Origin: an uncultured Alphaproteobacteria bacterium
Lineage (GTDB): Bacteria; Pseudomonadota; Alphaproteobacteria; Micavibrionales; CSBR16-224
Direction of reading: 5' to 3'
DNA length: 32,211 bases
Assembly (NCBI GenBank): GCA_937941575.1
Contig: CALDHH010000157.1
Location: 1-32,211, forward strand
Below, piece by piece: positions 17,464 to 24,607 of the stretch. Under the pieces are notes generated by a model. That model was not told the origin of the DNA, made no database searches, and saw nothing but the letters and a program-made list of their open reading frames with translations. Position 1 is the stretch's first letter, and each line of letters starts with the position of its first letter. A program made the position numbers and the translations under genes.

Positions 17464-17607
17464 AACCCTAATTCTTCCCTATATTTAAGAATTAAACATA
17501 ACCCCTAATTACAAATATGTCAAGAATTAAATTAATTACTAGCATTATAAATTAAATTGATATAAGCTTTATTTATTCTACCTTATATGATTGGTCAATT
17601 GCCGATC

Positions 17608-17644
17608 TGTGCTGGGGCTTAAAAATCCTGCACATGGGGTTTTT
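17608..17644 (+). promoter_or_regulatory. Structured trcR leader: pseudoknot-like or attenuator hairpin
   Basis: In the 5' leader of trcR, TGTGC (17608-17612) can pair with GCACA (17630-17634). Independently, AAAAATCC (17621-17628) can pair with GGGTTTTT (17637-17644, one G-U pair). The two stems interleave as in an H-type pseudoknot, or act as alternatives; the second stem ends in a T run like an attenuator. No known riboswitch family was recognised. It ends 30 nt before the ATG. Confidence 0.4.
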
Positions 17645-17674
17645 ATATTGTTTAATTGATGAAGGAACAAACAA

Positions 17675-18253
17675 ATGGGACATCCATTAATGCCAAAAGC
17701 AACAGCCGTGTGGCTTGTTGATAATACAGTTTTAACATTCGACCAGATTTCAGTATTTTGTGGCCTGCACCCATTAGAAGTGCAAGCAATCGCAGATGGT
17801 GAGAATGGCGCGAATATAATTGGATCAAATCCAGTTCAAAACAAAGAGCTTACCAAAGCAGAGATCGAAGCTTGTGAAGCAGATTCAAACAGACATTTAA
17901 AAATGTTAGTTAATAACCTGCCAAAGCCAAAATCAAGAGCAAAAGGCCCTAAATATACTCCAGTATCAAAACGTGGTGATAAGCCAGATGCAATTGCATT
18001 CTTGATTAAAAATCACCCTGAGCTATCTGATCCACAGATCGTGCGTTTAATTGGTACTACTAAAAATACTATTAATAATATCAAGGGTAGAACTCATTCA
18101 AACATGACTAATATCACACCAAAAGATCCAGTAACACTTGGTCTTTGTAAGCAAGAAGAATTAAATAACGCTTTGGAAAAAGCCTATGAGAAAAAACAAA
18201 ATAGCTCTAAAAAAGAAATTAAATTAGAAGCTATTACTGCGATTGCTGAATAA
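17675..18253 (+). CDS. trcR: Cell-cycle transcriptional regulator TrcR (DUF1013)
   Basis: A 192-aa protein of the alphaproteobacteria-specific DUF1013/TrcR family. The N-terminal signature PKATAVWLVDNTVLTFDQIS with CGLHPLEVQAIADGE (to residue 43) resembles one helix-turn-helix. A second lies at 118-141 (SDPQIVRLIGTTKNTINNIK). Between them is a basic proline-rich linker (LPKPKSRAKGPKYTP). The family is tied to transcriptional control of the cell cycle in alphaproteobacteria; DNA targets cannot be read here. GAAGGA stands 8 nt before the ATG. The gene has its own structured leader and a strong terminator, so it is an independent unit. Confidence 0.93.
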   Translation: MGHPLMPKATAVWLVDNTVLTFDQISVFCGLHPLEVQAIADGENGANIIGSNPVQNKELTKAEIEACEADSNRHLKMLVNNLPKPKSRAKGPKYTPVSKRGDKPDAIAFLIKNHPELSDPQIVRLIGTTKNTINNIKGRTHSNMTNITPKDPVTLGLCKQEELNNALEKAYEKKQNSSKKEIKLEAITAIAE

Positions 18254-18273
18254 GTAATTATATATAAATAGAG

Positions 18274-18314
18274 AAAAGAGGATGCTGTTTTTAATAACAA
18301 CATCCTCTTTTTTT
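18274..18314 (+). terminator. Intrinsic terminator after trcR
   Basis: AAAAGAGGATG pairs with CATCCTCTTTT. Inside it, after one C-A mismatch, TGTT pairs with AACA around the loop TTTAAT. A run of seven T follows. This is a strong factor-independent terminator 20 nt after the trcR stop. The A-rich left flank could let it also act weakly for transcripts from the ydcH side. Confidence 0.9.
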
Positions 18315-18353
18315 ATATCCTTTTAAATTTATAATAAATTAAATTAATCTAAA

Positions 18354-18518
18354 TTAATGACCCGATAATCTTTCAATTTCATCTTTAATGCTTAACTTCC
18401 TGCGCTTTATATCACGGATTCTTAGCTCATTTTGATTAGCGCATAATCTTTCTTCCATTAATTCTACATCTAATCTTCCATGTCTTTCACGCAAAGCATT
18501 AACACGATTTTCAACCAT
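18354..18518 (-). CDS. YdcH/DUF465 family small coiled-coil protein
   Basis: A 54-aa protein, hand-translated because it is too short for routine calling. It starts VENRVNALRERHGRLDVEL, contains MEERLCANQNELRIRDIKRR and ends KDEIERLSGH. The pattern of one long charged helix with the (R)HxxLDxxL and (I)KRRKLxIKDEI blocks matches the YdcH/DUF465 family, common and multicopy in alphaproteobacteria and of unknown function. AGGAG lies 8 nt before the ATG. It is downstream of the alpha/beta hydrolase on the same strand (64 nt) and converges on trcR. Confidence 0.85.
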   Translation of the reverse strand: MVENRVNALRERHGRLDVELMEERLCANQNELRIRDIKRRKLSIKDEIERLSGH

Positions 18519-18582
18519 ATATTATTCTCCTGTTTTGATAAATTTTAGCAACTGAACAATATACATATTAGCACGCAATAGA

Positions 18583-19350
18583 TTAATAATTTGCTAAAAA
18601 TTCCAAAATCTTCTCAGATAATTCAGCCGTTTTTTCAACCATCAGCATATGCCCTGATTCCGATAAGGTTTCAAGCTTGGCATGTGGCATGTTTTCTGCA
18701 AACTTCCCTCTAAATTTAATTGGAGTCATTTTATCAAATTCTCCTGATATTATTAAACTTGGGATTTTAATTTTGGCTGAATTTTGAATACCATCGCTAT
18801 ATTCCTTACAAGCCATCAAGTCGAAATATAAAGATTTATCGTTACTAATCTGCATTGAGTTTGATATTTTATCCATCATTTTAGAATTATCATCAGAATG
18901 AACACTCCATTCAATAATCATTTCACTAGCTTTTTTATGATCACTATTGGCAAGTTCTAATAGATTTGGGTGAACTGGCATTACTGGATTAGTACCAATT
19001 AGAACCATGTTTTTGATATCATCATGTTTGGCAATATAATCCAAAGCAATCAAGCCACCCATTGAATGCCCAATAATTGATAGATTAGGCAAATCAAATT
19101 CTGCGATAAGTTTAGAGATAAAATTTGAATATTCCGATATTGATCCAATCGGGCAGCCATCAGAATTTCCATGTGCCGGTAAATCAGGAATCACGACATT
19201 AAAGCCATTATTTATTAATATTTCAGCCAGATCCAACCAGATCGAATGCGACATTCCTGCCCCATGGACTAATAATATGCTGTTTTTATTGTTAATATTG
19301 ATATTTTTATAGACATTAATATCATCGCCATCTATTTGATATTTATTCAT
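18583..19350 (-). CDS. Alpha/beta hydrolase
   Basis: A 255-aa cytoplasmic alpha/beta hydrolase. The start is the ATG at 19350, since GGAG lies 8 nt upstream; an ATG seven codons earlier has no ribosome site. The oxyanion motif HGAG is at 29-32 and the nucleophile elbow GHSMGG puts Ser96 in place. Asp206 in SGEFDKMTP and His234 in SESGHMLM complete the triad. A cap region with acidic and methionine-rich helices lies between. The overall form resembles carboxylesterases, MenH-like or epoxide-hydrolase-like enzymes, but the substrate is not evident. The ydcH gene follows on the same strand. Confidence 0.88.
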   Translation of the reverse strand: MNKYQIDGDDINVYKNININNKNSILLVHGAGMSHSIWLDLAEILINNGFNVVIPDLPAHGNSDGCPIGSISEYSNFISKLIAEFDLPNLSIIGHSMGGLIALDYIAKHDDIKNMVLIGTNPVMPVHPNLLELANSDHKKASEMIIEWSVHSDDNSKMMDKISNSMQISNDKSLYFDLMACKEYSDGIQNSAKIKIPSLIISGEFDKMTPIKFRGKFAENMPHAKLETLSESGHMLMVEKTAELSEKILEFLANY

Positions 19351-19444
19351 TTTATCTCCAAAATAGTGCATAGGTTAACAAAAAGTTAATTTTTTAGTCA
19401 TTCCCGTTAACTCGAAGTTAATAATTTTAATGTTATATTAATAA

Positions 19445-19512
19445 TATGAGATTAACAATCTCCTCCTTCAAAGAATAACCATTAGCCAGCTTTAATTAGC
19501 TGGCTTTTTTTT
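19445..19512 (+). ncRNA. Candidate small RNA with exposed anti-Shine-Dalgarno motif
   Basis: Three elements stand in order: a hairpin GAGATT/AATCTC with loop AAC (19448-19462), the pyrimidine stretch CTCCTCCTTC (19460-19469, mostly single-stranded) that matches the anti-SD end of 16S rRNA, and an 8-bp terminator hairpin with a T run. TATATT (19434-19439) is a possible -10 box with a start near 19446-19448; the -35 is poor. There is no reading frame. Pyrimidine-rich CCUCC loops are known in alphaproteobacterial regulatory RNAs that block ribosome sites; membership in a named family is not claimed. Confidence 0.4.
19484..19512 (+). terminator. Intrinsic terminator with no upstream gene on its strand
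   Basis: AGCCAGCT pairs perfectly with AGCTGGCT around the loop TTAATT, followed by eight T (counting the stem's last T). The T run is only on the plus strand. The nearest upstream plus-strand gene is trcR, more than 1.2 kb away and already terminated, so an unannotated transcript must end here. Confidence 0.85.
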
Positions 19513-19531
19513 GGGTCCGAGCCAATAGCAT

Positions 19532-19562
19532 AAAAAAACCGCTCATAAAGATTATGAGCGGT
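19532..19562 (-). terminator. Intrinsic terminator of the ankyrin array operon
   Basis: ACCGCTCATAA pairs perfectly with TTATGAGCGGT (11 bp, 3-nt loop). Read on the minus strand it is followed by seven T, so it stops transcripts coming from the ankyrin array, whose last gene ends 145 nt upstream. On the plus strand the flank is AAAATAAT, not a T run. Confidence 0.88.
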
Positions 19563-19565
19563 AAA

Positions 19566-19584
19566 ATAATATAAGGAGATACAA
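19566..19584 (+). repeat. Copy of the leader of the 10939 ankyrin gene
   Basis: ATAATATAAGGAGATACAA here matches ATAATATAAGGAAATACAA at 10916-10934 with one difference. Weaker similarity continues over the next ~30 nt (AAATCCAC then TATAAA). At 10916 the element is the ribosome site of a real gene. Here it is followed by ACG and a stop, with no reading frame, so it may be a relic. Confidence 0.4.
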
Positions 19585-19706
19585 AACGTAAAATATAAAA
19601 AATCCACGCTGTATAAATCATTTTAGCCAATAAATATTTAATAAATAATTAAAGTTAAATAATTTTATATTTTAATTCCTTTATCCATTTTCTTATATCC
19701 AGCCTA

Positions 19707-20498
19707 TCATATCTTTTTAACATTCTTTATTTTTGCTATCTTAGAAGCCTTCATAATTTTTCTTGCCCTATTAACAGTGGCCGTTTCTTTTTTGAATTCT
19801 TCTCTGAGCTCTTTTAATCTATTAAATCTATCTAAATATTCTGTAATCATTTCTCGAATATCATCATTTTGGCAGGAATTTAATATGCTAGGACCATATA
19901 TATCATTAACTATATTTGGATCTGGATTATGCTTTAATAATATCCCTATAGATTTCACATCATCATGCTGAACAGCGTAACATAAAGGGCTTGTATTAAA
20001 GATGTCTGTAATATTTACATCTGCATTATTTTCCAATAGCACCTTCATCATTTCTGTATCACGTTGCCTAACTGATGCCATTAAGGCAGTTTCCCCATTA
20101 TTACCTCTAATATTTATATCAGCTCCATATTTTATAAGTTCTTTAGCAATTTCTCTATTTAATAAGAAACAGGCAAGTATCAACGGAGTATCCTTTAAAT
20201 GATTGCAGACATCCGGATTTGCACCTTTATTTAATAAGAATTTTAATAGACCAAGTTTATTATCATAGATACAATTACGCAATGCGAAGCTATTGGGTGA
20301 AGGTTGATCATTTATATCAATATCTTTATATTTATTAATATATGCAATTACAAAAGCCTCCGATGTTCCGCCGCATGCAATTACAAAGATATTAGTCCTA
20401 TCTTGCAAGCTTAGATCAAATTCGCCAGCATCCAGCATCTCTAATAACTCAGCCTCAGATTTGCTTATAAACATAGCTCTGACTTCTCTATTTTCCAT
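19707..20498 (-). CDS. Ankyrin-repeat protein A8 (last in array)
   Basis: 263 aa. The start region ISKSEAELLEMLDAGEFD is closest to that of A7 (CSEAELLKMLDAGEFD). The second module reads IFVIACGGTSEAFVIAYI, where GGTSE replaces the usual IAPE-like motif of the other members. Ankyrin repeats run from about 65 to 200 (LLKFLLNKGANPDV, LIKYGADINIRGNNGETAL, LLENNADVNITDI, LLKHNPDPNIV). The tail is SKIAKIKNVKKI. No signal peptide or membrane segment is present. ATG 20498 follows the A7 stop by 17 nt, with the leader AATGGGCAGAGTGTAG. This is the last gene before the operon terminator. Function unknown. Confidence 0.85.
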   Translation of the reverse strand: MENREVRAMFISKSEAELLEMLDAGEFDLSLQDRTNIFVIACGGTSEAFVIAYINKYKDIDINDQPSPNSFALRNCIYDNKLGLLKFLLNKGANPDVCNHLKDTPLILACFLLNREIAKELIKYGADINIRGNNGETALMASVRQRDTEMMKVLLENNADVNITDIFNTSPLCYAVQHDDVKSIGILLKHNPDPNIVNDIYGPSILNSCQNDDIREMITEYLDRFNRLKELREEFKKETATVNRARKIMKASKIAKIKNVKKI

Positions 20499-20515
20499 CT
20501 ACTACACTCTGCCCA

Positions 20516-21313
20516 TTATATCTTTTTAGCATTTTTTATTTTTGGAATTTTAGCTGTTTTTATTGCTCTTTTTCCATTACTAACCACAAGCATTTCTTTC
20601 TCAAACGCTTCTCTAAATATCTTTAATTTATTAAATTTAGTCGCATATTCTGAAATCATCTTATTTAAATCATCATTATTACTATTCTTAGCCATATATA
20701 TTACATTCATATGATTTATATTATTAACTATATTGGGATCTGGGTTATATTTTAATAATACTGATATAATTTGAAAATCTGGATATTTAACCGCGTGATA
20801 TAATGGCCCCATATTACAATTATTTGCAATATTAATATCTGCATTATTCTTCAATAAAAACTCCACCATTTCTACATCTTTTTGTTTAACTGCTTTTATT
20901 AAAGCTGTATCCCCATTATCACCTTGATGATTTACATCTGCTCCATATCTTACAAGCTCTTTGGCAATTTCTCTATTTGATAGAAAAACTGATATTATCA
21001 ACGCGGTATTATTTGCATCATTTCTAACATTATAATCTGCACCATTTTCTAAAAAATACTTACATAGATCAAACTTATTCGTATAAGCGCACTCGAATAA
21101 TATATTTTCTTTTCTGGCCGATTTTACGTTTATATCGATATCTTTATATCGATTAATATATGCAATTACGAATGACTTTGGCGCCAATATAGAAGCGGTA
21201 AAGAAGTTATCAATTCTATCCTGTAAATCTAAATCAAATTCACCAGCATCCAGCATCTTCAATAATTCCGCTTCCGAGCAGTTGCTTAGCTTATTTTTAA
21301 TCGCTTTACTCAT
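20516..21313 (-). CDS. Ankyrin-repeat protein A7
   Basis: 265 aa. N-terminal block CSEAELLKMLDAGEFDLDLQDRI, then FFTASILAPKSFVIAYI: the conserved TAC cysteine of the array is replaced by serine in TAS. Repeats include LCKYFLENGADYNVR, LVRYGADVNHQGDNGDTAL, MVEFLLKNNADINIA and VLLKYNPDPNIV. The tail is AKIPKIKNAKKI. The start ATG overlaps the A6 stop as ATGA, the only junction in the array where the leader is missing, so this copy must rely on coupled translation from A6. No export signal. Function unknown. Confidence 0.85.
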   Translation of the reverse strand: MSKAIKNKLSNCSEAELLKMLDAGEFDLDLQDRIDNFFTASILAPKSFVIAYINRYKDIDINVKSARKENILFECAYTNKFDLCKYFLENGADYNVRNDANNTALIISVFLSNREIAKELVRYGADVNHQGDNGDTALIKAVKQKDVEMVEFLLKNNADINIANNCNMGPLYHAVKYPDFQIISVLLKYNPDPNIVNNINHMNVIYMAKNSNNDDLNKMISEYATKFNKLKIFREAFEKEMLVVSNGKRAIKTAKIPKIKNAKKI

Positions 21314-22110
21314 ATATTCTTAACATTCTTCATTTTTGGGATTTTAGCCGCTTTTACAATCTTTCTTGCTTTATTAACAATCACTGCTTCTTTTTTAAAT
21401 TCATCTAGGGAAGCCTTTAGCTTATTGAATTTATCCGTATATTCTAAAATAACCTCTTTTATAGCATCCCCATTAGGGTAATCTGCTGCATATTTTTCAT
21501 CAATTACAGTCCTTACAATATTCGCATCCAAATCTGGTTTATATTCCAATAGAGCAGAGATTGTATCAAGACAACCCTTTTTAATGGCCATGTATAAAGG
21601 CGAGCAATTGTTAAAATTAACGATATTAATATCGGCTTTATTTTGTAATAACAGTTTCACCATTTCTATGTCTCGCATTTTAACGGCACAGAGCAAAGCC
21701 GTCTCCCCACAAGATCCACGATGATCAATATCTGCATTATTCTTTATTAAATCTGTTGCAATCATCTTATTTCTTGTCATGCAAGAGATTATTAATGGAG
21801 TATCGCTTGAGCTATTTTGTACATTTGGATCTGCATTCTTAGCTAATAAATGCTTACAAACAGCCTCTCTATTTTTATTTACAGCATTCAATAATCCAGA
21901 TTGCCTAGATGATGATGTCGCATTTACATCAATGTCTTTATATTTATCTAGAAAACTTACCACAAAAGAAAATGGGGCAATATCACAAGCAGTGACAAAG
22001 ACATCTATCCTATCCTGAAGATCTAAATTAAAATCACCTGCATCCAGCATTTCTAATAATCTAGATTCAGAATTATCTTTTAACCTATCTGCAATTGTTA
22101 TCTCTGCCAT
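21310..22110 (-). CDS. Ankyrin-repeat protein A6
   Basis: 266 aa. It begins MAEITIADRL, close to the start of A3 (MAEATIAEIL), then SESRLLEMLDAGDFNLDLQDRI and FVTACDIAPFSFVVSFLD. Repeats include HLLAKNADPNVQN, LIKNNADIDHRGSCGETAL, LLLQNKADINIV and LLEYKPDLDANIV. The last repeat differs from the PDPN pattern of its neighbours and is followed by an altered linker (KYAADYPNGDAIKEVILEY). The tail is AKIPKMKNVKNI. The leader is AATGGATAGAGTGTAG, 27 nt after the A5 stop. Function unknown. Confidence 0.85.
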   Translation of the reverse strand: MAEITIADRLKDNSESRLLEMLDAGDFNLDLQDRIDVFVTACDIAPFSFVVSFLDKYKDIDVNATSSSRQSGLLNAVNKNREAVCKHLLAKNADPNVQNSSSDTPLIISCMTRNKMIATDLIKNNADIDHRGSCGETALLCAVKMRDIEMVKLLLQNKADINIVNFNNCSPLYMAIKKGCLDTISALLEYKPDLDANIVRTVIDEKYAADYPNGDAIKEVILEYTDKFNKLKASLDEFKKEAVIVNKARKIVKAAKIPKMKNVKNI

Positions 22111-22137
22111 TTTTCTACACTCTATCCATTAAAGATA

Positions 22138-22932
22138 TTATATCTTTCTAACGTTTTTTATTGTTGGTATTTTAGCCGATTTTACAATATTTTTTGCCTT
22201 ATTGATAATAAGCTTTTCCCTCTCAAACGCCTCCTTAATTTTTTGCGACTTAAATTTATCAACATATTCTAGCATTATTGCTTTTATATCTTCATAATTA
22301 CTAACCTCCGCAAGACCTGCCGCACTGAGCCAGCTTAAATTATTAATTATATTTGGATCTGGATTATATTTTAATAATAGCAACATTCTTTCAAAACTAC
22401 CATCACTAACCGCCAAATATAATGGGCTAATATTATTAGAACATGTGATATTAATATCAGCATTATTTTCCAACAATAACTCCATCATCCCTAGATCCCC
22501 TTTTCTAACAGCCTCCATTAAAGCTGTACCATCTCTGCCCATAATATCCACATCTGCTCCGTGCTTTATAAGTTCCCTAGCAATTCCTTTATTATATGAA
22601 GAACAAGAAAGCACTAATGCCGTGCAATCAGCACTATTTTTAATATTTGGATCAGCTCCTTTTTCTAATAAATACTTACATAGCTCAAGCTTACCAGTAT
22701 CAACAGCATTTAATAACGCAGTCTCACCCCATATAGATTCTGCATTTAAATCAATACCATCATATTTATCAATAAAAGCAATGCTAAAAGATTCTGGTGC
22801 AATATCGCAAGCGGTAACAAAGAAACTCTGTCTATCCTGAATATCTTGATCAAATTGACCAGCATCCAGCATTTCTAATAATTTAGATTCAGAGTTTCTT
22901 TTTAACTTATCTATATCTTCTTTAGGTATCAC
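22138..22932 (-). CDS. Ankyrin-repeat protein A5 (GTG start)
   Basis: 264 aa with a GTG start, the only one in the array. It begins IPKEDIDKLKRNSESKLLEMLDAGQFD, closest to A4 (DKLNDNSDSDLLEML). Then FVTACDIAPESFSIAFID. Repeats include LCKYLLEKGADPNIKN, LIKHGADVDIMGRDGTAL, MELLLENNADINITC and LLLKYNPDPNII. The tail is AKIPTIKNVRKI. The leader contains AATGGAGAGATTTTAAAGG, a different type from that of A3, A6 and A8 but like that of A4. Function unknown. Confidence 0.85.
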   Translation of the reverse strand: MIPKEDIDKLKRNSESKLLEMLDAGQFDQDIQDRQSFFVTACDIAPESFSIAFIDKYDGIDLNAESIWGETALLNAVDTGKLELCKYLLEKGADPNIKNSADCTALVLSCSSYNKGIARELIKHGADVDIMGRDGTALMEAVRKGDLGMMELLLENNADINITCSNNISPLYLAVSDGSFERMLLLLKYNPDPNIINNLSWLSAAGLAEVSNYEDIKAIMLEYVDKFKSQKIKEAFEREKLIINKAKNIVKSAKIPTIKNVRKI

Positions 22933-22956
22933 CTTTAAAATCTCTCCATTAAATTA

Positions 22957-23748
22957 CTATATTTTTCGAGCGTTTTTTATTTTGGCTATTTTTGCTCTTT
23001 TTACACTATTTTTTGCCTTATTTATGATAACAGTTTCTTGTTTAAATTCTGTTGCAGATTTTTCTAATCTGTCGAATTTATCTACATATTCTGAAATTAA
23101 CTGCCTAATTTCTGGTTTTTGTGAAACGTCTAATATACTAGGGTCAATTATACCATAGCCTATATTTGGGTTGGGATTATATTCTAATAATACTGATACA
23201 GTTTTAATATCTTTATATTTAACTGCATAATATAGCGGGCTTATATTATCAAAATTCGCAATATTAATATTAGCCTTATTTTGTAATAATAATTCAAGCA
23301 TTTCACAATCGCCCTGTTTAACAGCCTCCATTAAAGCTGTCTCCCCATTATAACTTCTAAGATTAACATCTGCCCCAGATTCTATAAGCTCCTTAGCCAT
23401 TTCTTTATGATATAGAAAACAAGAAATTATTAATGGTGTACTGCCTGCATTATTTTTAATATTTGGGTTAGCTCCGTTTTTTAATAAATGCCTAGATAAA
23501 TTAGGTTTATCATTATAAACAGCATTTAATAAAGCCAATTCCCCCCATGAAGATTCTATATTTACATCGATATCCTTATTTTTTTTAATATATGCAACGC
23601 AAAAAGATTCTGGTGCAATTCCACAAGCAGTTACAAAGAAGTCTCGTTTATCCAAAACACCCAAATTAAACTCACCAGCATCCAGCATTTCTAATAAATC
23701 ACTATCAGAATTATCATTTAATTTATCTATATATTTTCTACTTACCAT
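22957..23748 (-). CDS. Ankyrin-repeat protein A4
   Basis: 263 aa. N-terminal block DSDLLEMLDAGEFNLGVLDKRD and FVTACGIAPESFCVAYIK. Repeats include LSRHLLKNGANPNIKN, LIESGADVNLRSYNGETAL, MLELLLQNKANINIA and VLLEYNPNPNIG, where NPNPN replaces NPDPN. The tail is AKIAKIKNARKI. The start ATG lies 24 nt after the A3 stop. The leader GGGTGGATTTTAAAA shares GATTTTAAA with A5, so A4 and A5 look like one duplication pair. No export signal. Function unknown. Confidence 0.85.
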   Translation of the reverse strand: MVSRKYIDKLNDNSDSDLLEMLDAGEFNLGVLDKRDFFVTACGIAPESFCVAYIKKNKDIDVNIESSWGELALLNAVYNDKPNLSRHLLKNGANPNIKNNAGSTPLIISCFLYHKEMAKELIESGADVNLRSYNGETALMEAVKQGDCEMLELLLQNKANINIANFDNISPLYYAVKYKDIKTVSVLLEYNPNPNIGYGIIDPSILDVSQKPEIRQLISEYVDKFDRLEKSATEFKQETVIINKAKNSVKRAKIAKIKNARKI

Positions 23749-23772
23749 TTTTAAAATCCACCCACCAAATCA

Positions 23773-24582
23773 CTATATTTTTATAACGTTTTTTATTTTT
23801 GGTATTTTAGCCTTCTTTATTATACTTCTTGCTCTATTTATAATGGCTACCTCTTTTTTAAATTCTGAGGTAAAATTATTTAATCTATTTAACCTATTTA
23901 ATCTATCCACATATTCCAACATTACTTCTTTTAAATCTGAATTATCGCTATTTTCTGCAAGATATACGGCATTAACTTGGCTTATATTATGAATCATATA
24001 TGGATCTGGATTATATTTTAATAATAATGATACCGCCCTTAGGTCATCATCATTAACTGCATAATGTAATGGGCTCATATTATTGCTATTTGTGATATCA
24101 ACATCGGCATTATTTTTTAATAAAAACTCCACCGCTTCTAAATCTCTTTTAAAAAGAGCCCACATCAAAGCATTTGTACCATCATTTGCCTGAAAATCTA
24201 TATTAACATTATACTTTAGAAGTTCTTCAGTGATATCTATATTATATAAAGAACAAGAAAATATTAATGGAGTAATCCCATTAGCATCTCGAATATTCGG
24301 ATTAGCTCCCTTTTTTAATAAATACTTGCATAAATCAAACTTACCTGTGCAAACAACCTTAAATAATCCGAATTCACCTGATGAAGATGGTGCGTTTATA
24401 TCAATATCGCTATATTTATCCAGAAATTCAATTACAAATTTATCCGGCGCAGTTCCACAAGCAGTAACGAATACATCTATCCTATTCTGTAATTTTGAAT
24501 CAAAATAACCTTCATCTAGCATATCTAATAATCTAGGTTCAGGAGTATTACTCAATATCTCTGCAATCGTTGCTTCTGCCAT
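23773..24582 (-). CDS. Ankyrin-repeat protein A3 (contains a 9-bp tandem repeat)
   Basis: 269 aa, the longest copy. It starts MAEATIAEIL, then EPRLLDMLDEGYFD and FVTACGTAPDKFVIEFLD. Repeats include LCKYLLKKGANPNIRD, LLKYNVNIDFQANDGTNAL, VEFLLKNNADVDIT and LLKYNPDPYMIHN. The stretch from NPDPY to FTSEFKKE is nearly the same as in A2. The extra length comes from RLNRLNRLN, coded by three 9-bp units at 23878-23904. The tail is AKIPKIKNVIKI. Leader AATGGATAGAGCGTAG, 25 nt after A2. Function unknown. Confidence 0.85.
   Translation of the reverse strand: MAEATIAEILSNTPEPRLLDMLDEGYFDSKLQNRIDVFVTACGTAPDKFVIEFLDKYSDIDINAPSSSGEFGLFKVVCTGKFDLCKYLLKKGANPNIRDANGITPLIFSCSLYNIDITEELLKYNVNIDFQANDGTNALMWALFKRDLEAVEFLLKNNADVDITNSNNMSPLHYAVNDDDLRAVSLLLKYNPDPYMIHNISQVNAVYLAENSDNSDLKEVMLEYVDRLNRLNRLNNFTSEFKKEVAIINRARSIIKKAKIPKIKNVIKI
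23878..23904 (-). repeat. Three 9-bp tandem units inside ankyrin gene A3
   Basis: On the plus strand ATTTAATCT, ATTTAACCT, ATTTAATCT stand in a row and encode Arg-Leu-Asn repeats between the last ankyrin repeat and the C-terminal tail. The other seven copies lack this run. Slippage here would change the protein by three residues without a frameshift. Confidence 0.8.
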
Positions 24583-24607
24583 TTTCTACGCTCTATCCAT
24601 TAACTTA

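Larger units (their letters stand above)
19351..19706. other. Gene-free stretch of 356 nt: candidate sRNA, two terminators, leader relic
   Basis: No coding frame is supported here. From left to right it holds the hydrolase upstream region, a candidate plus-strand small RNA with its terminator (19445-19512), the minus-strand terminator of the ankyrin array (19532-19562), a 19-nt copy of the leader of the 10939 gene (19566-19584), and about 120 nt of very AT-rich sequence in which I see nothing. Confidence 0.7.

Noticed and set aside
19454-19470. Minus-strand reading of CTCCTCCTTC as a strong Shine-Dalgarno site (GAAGGAGGAG) for a leader peptide
   Set aside because: The only nearby start is a TTG giving six codons; the orphan plus-strand terminator favours a plus-strand RNA. 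Kept in mind as an alternative.
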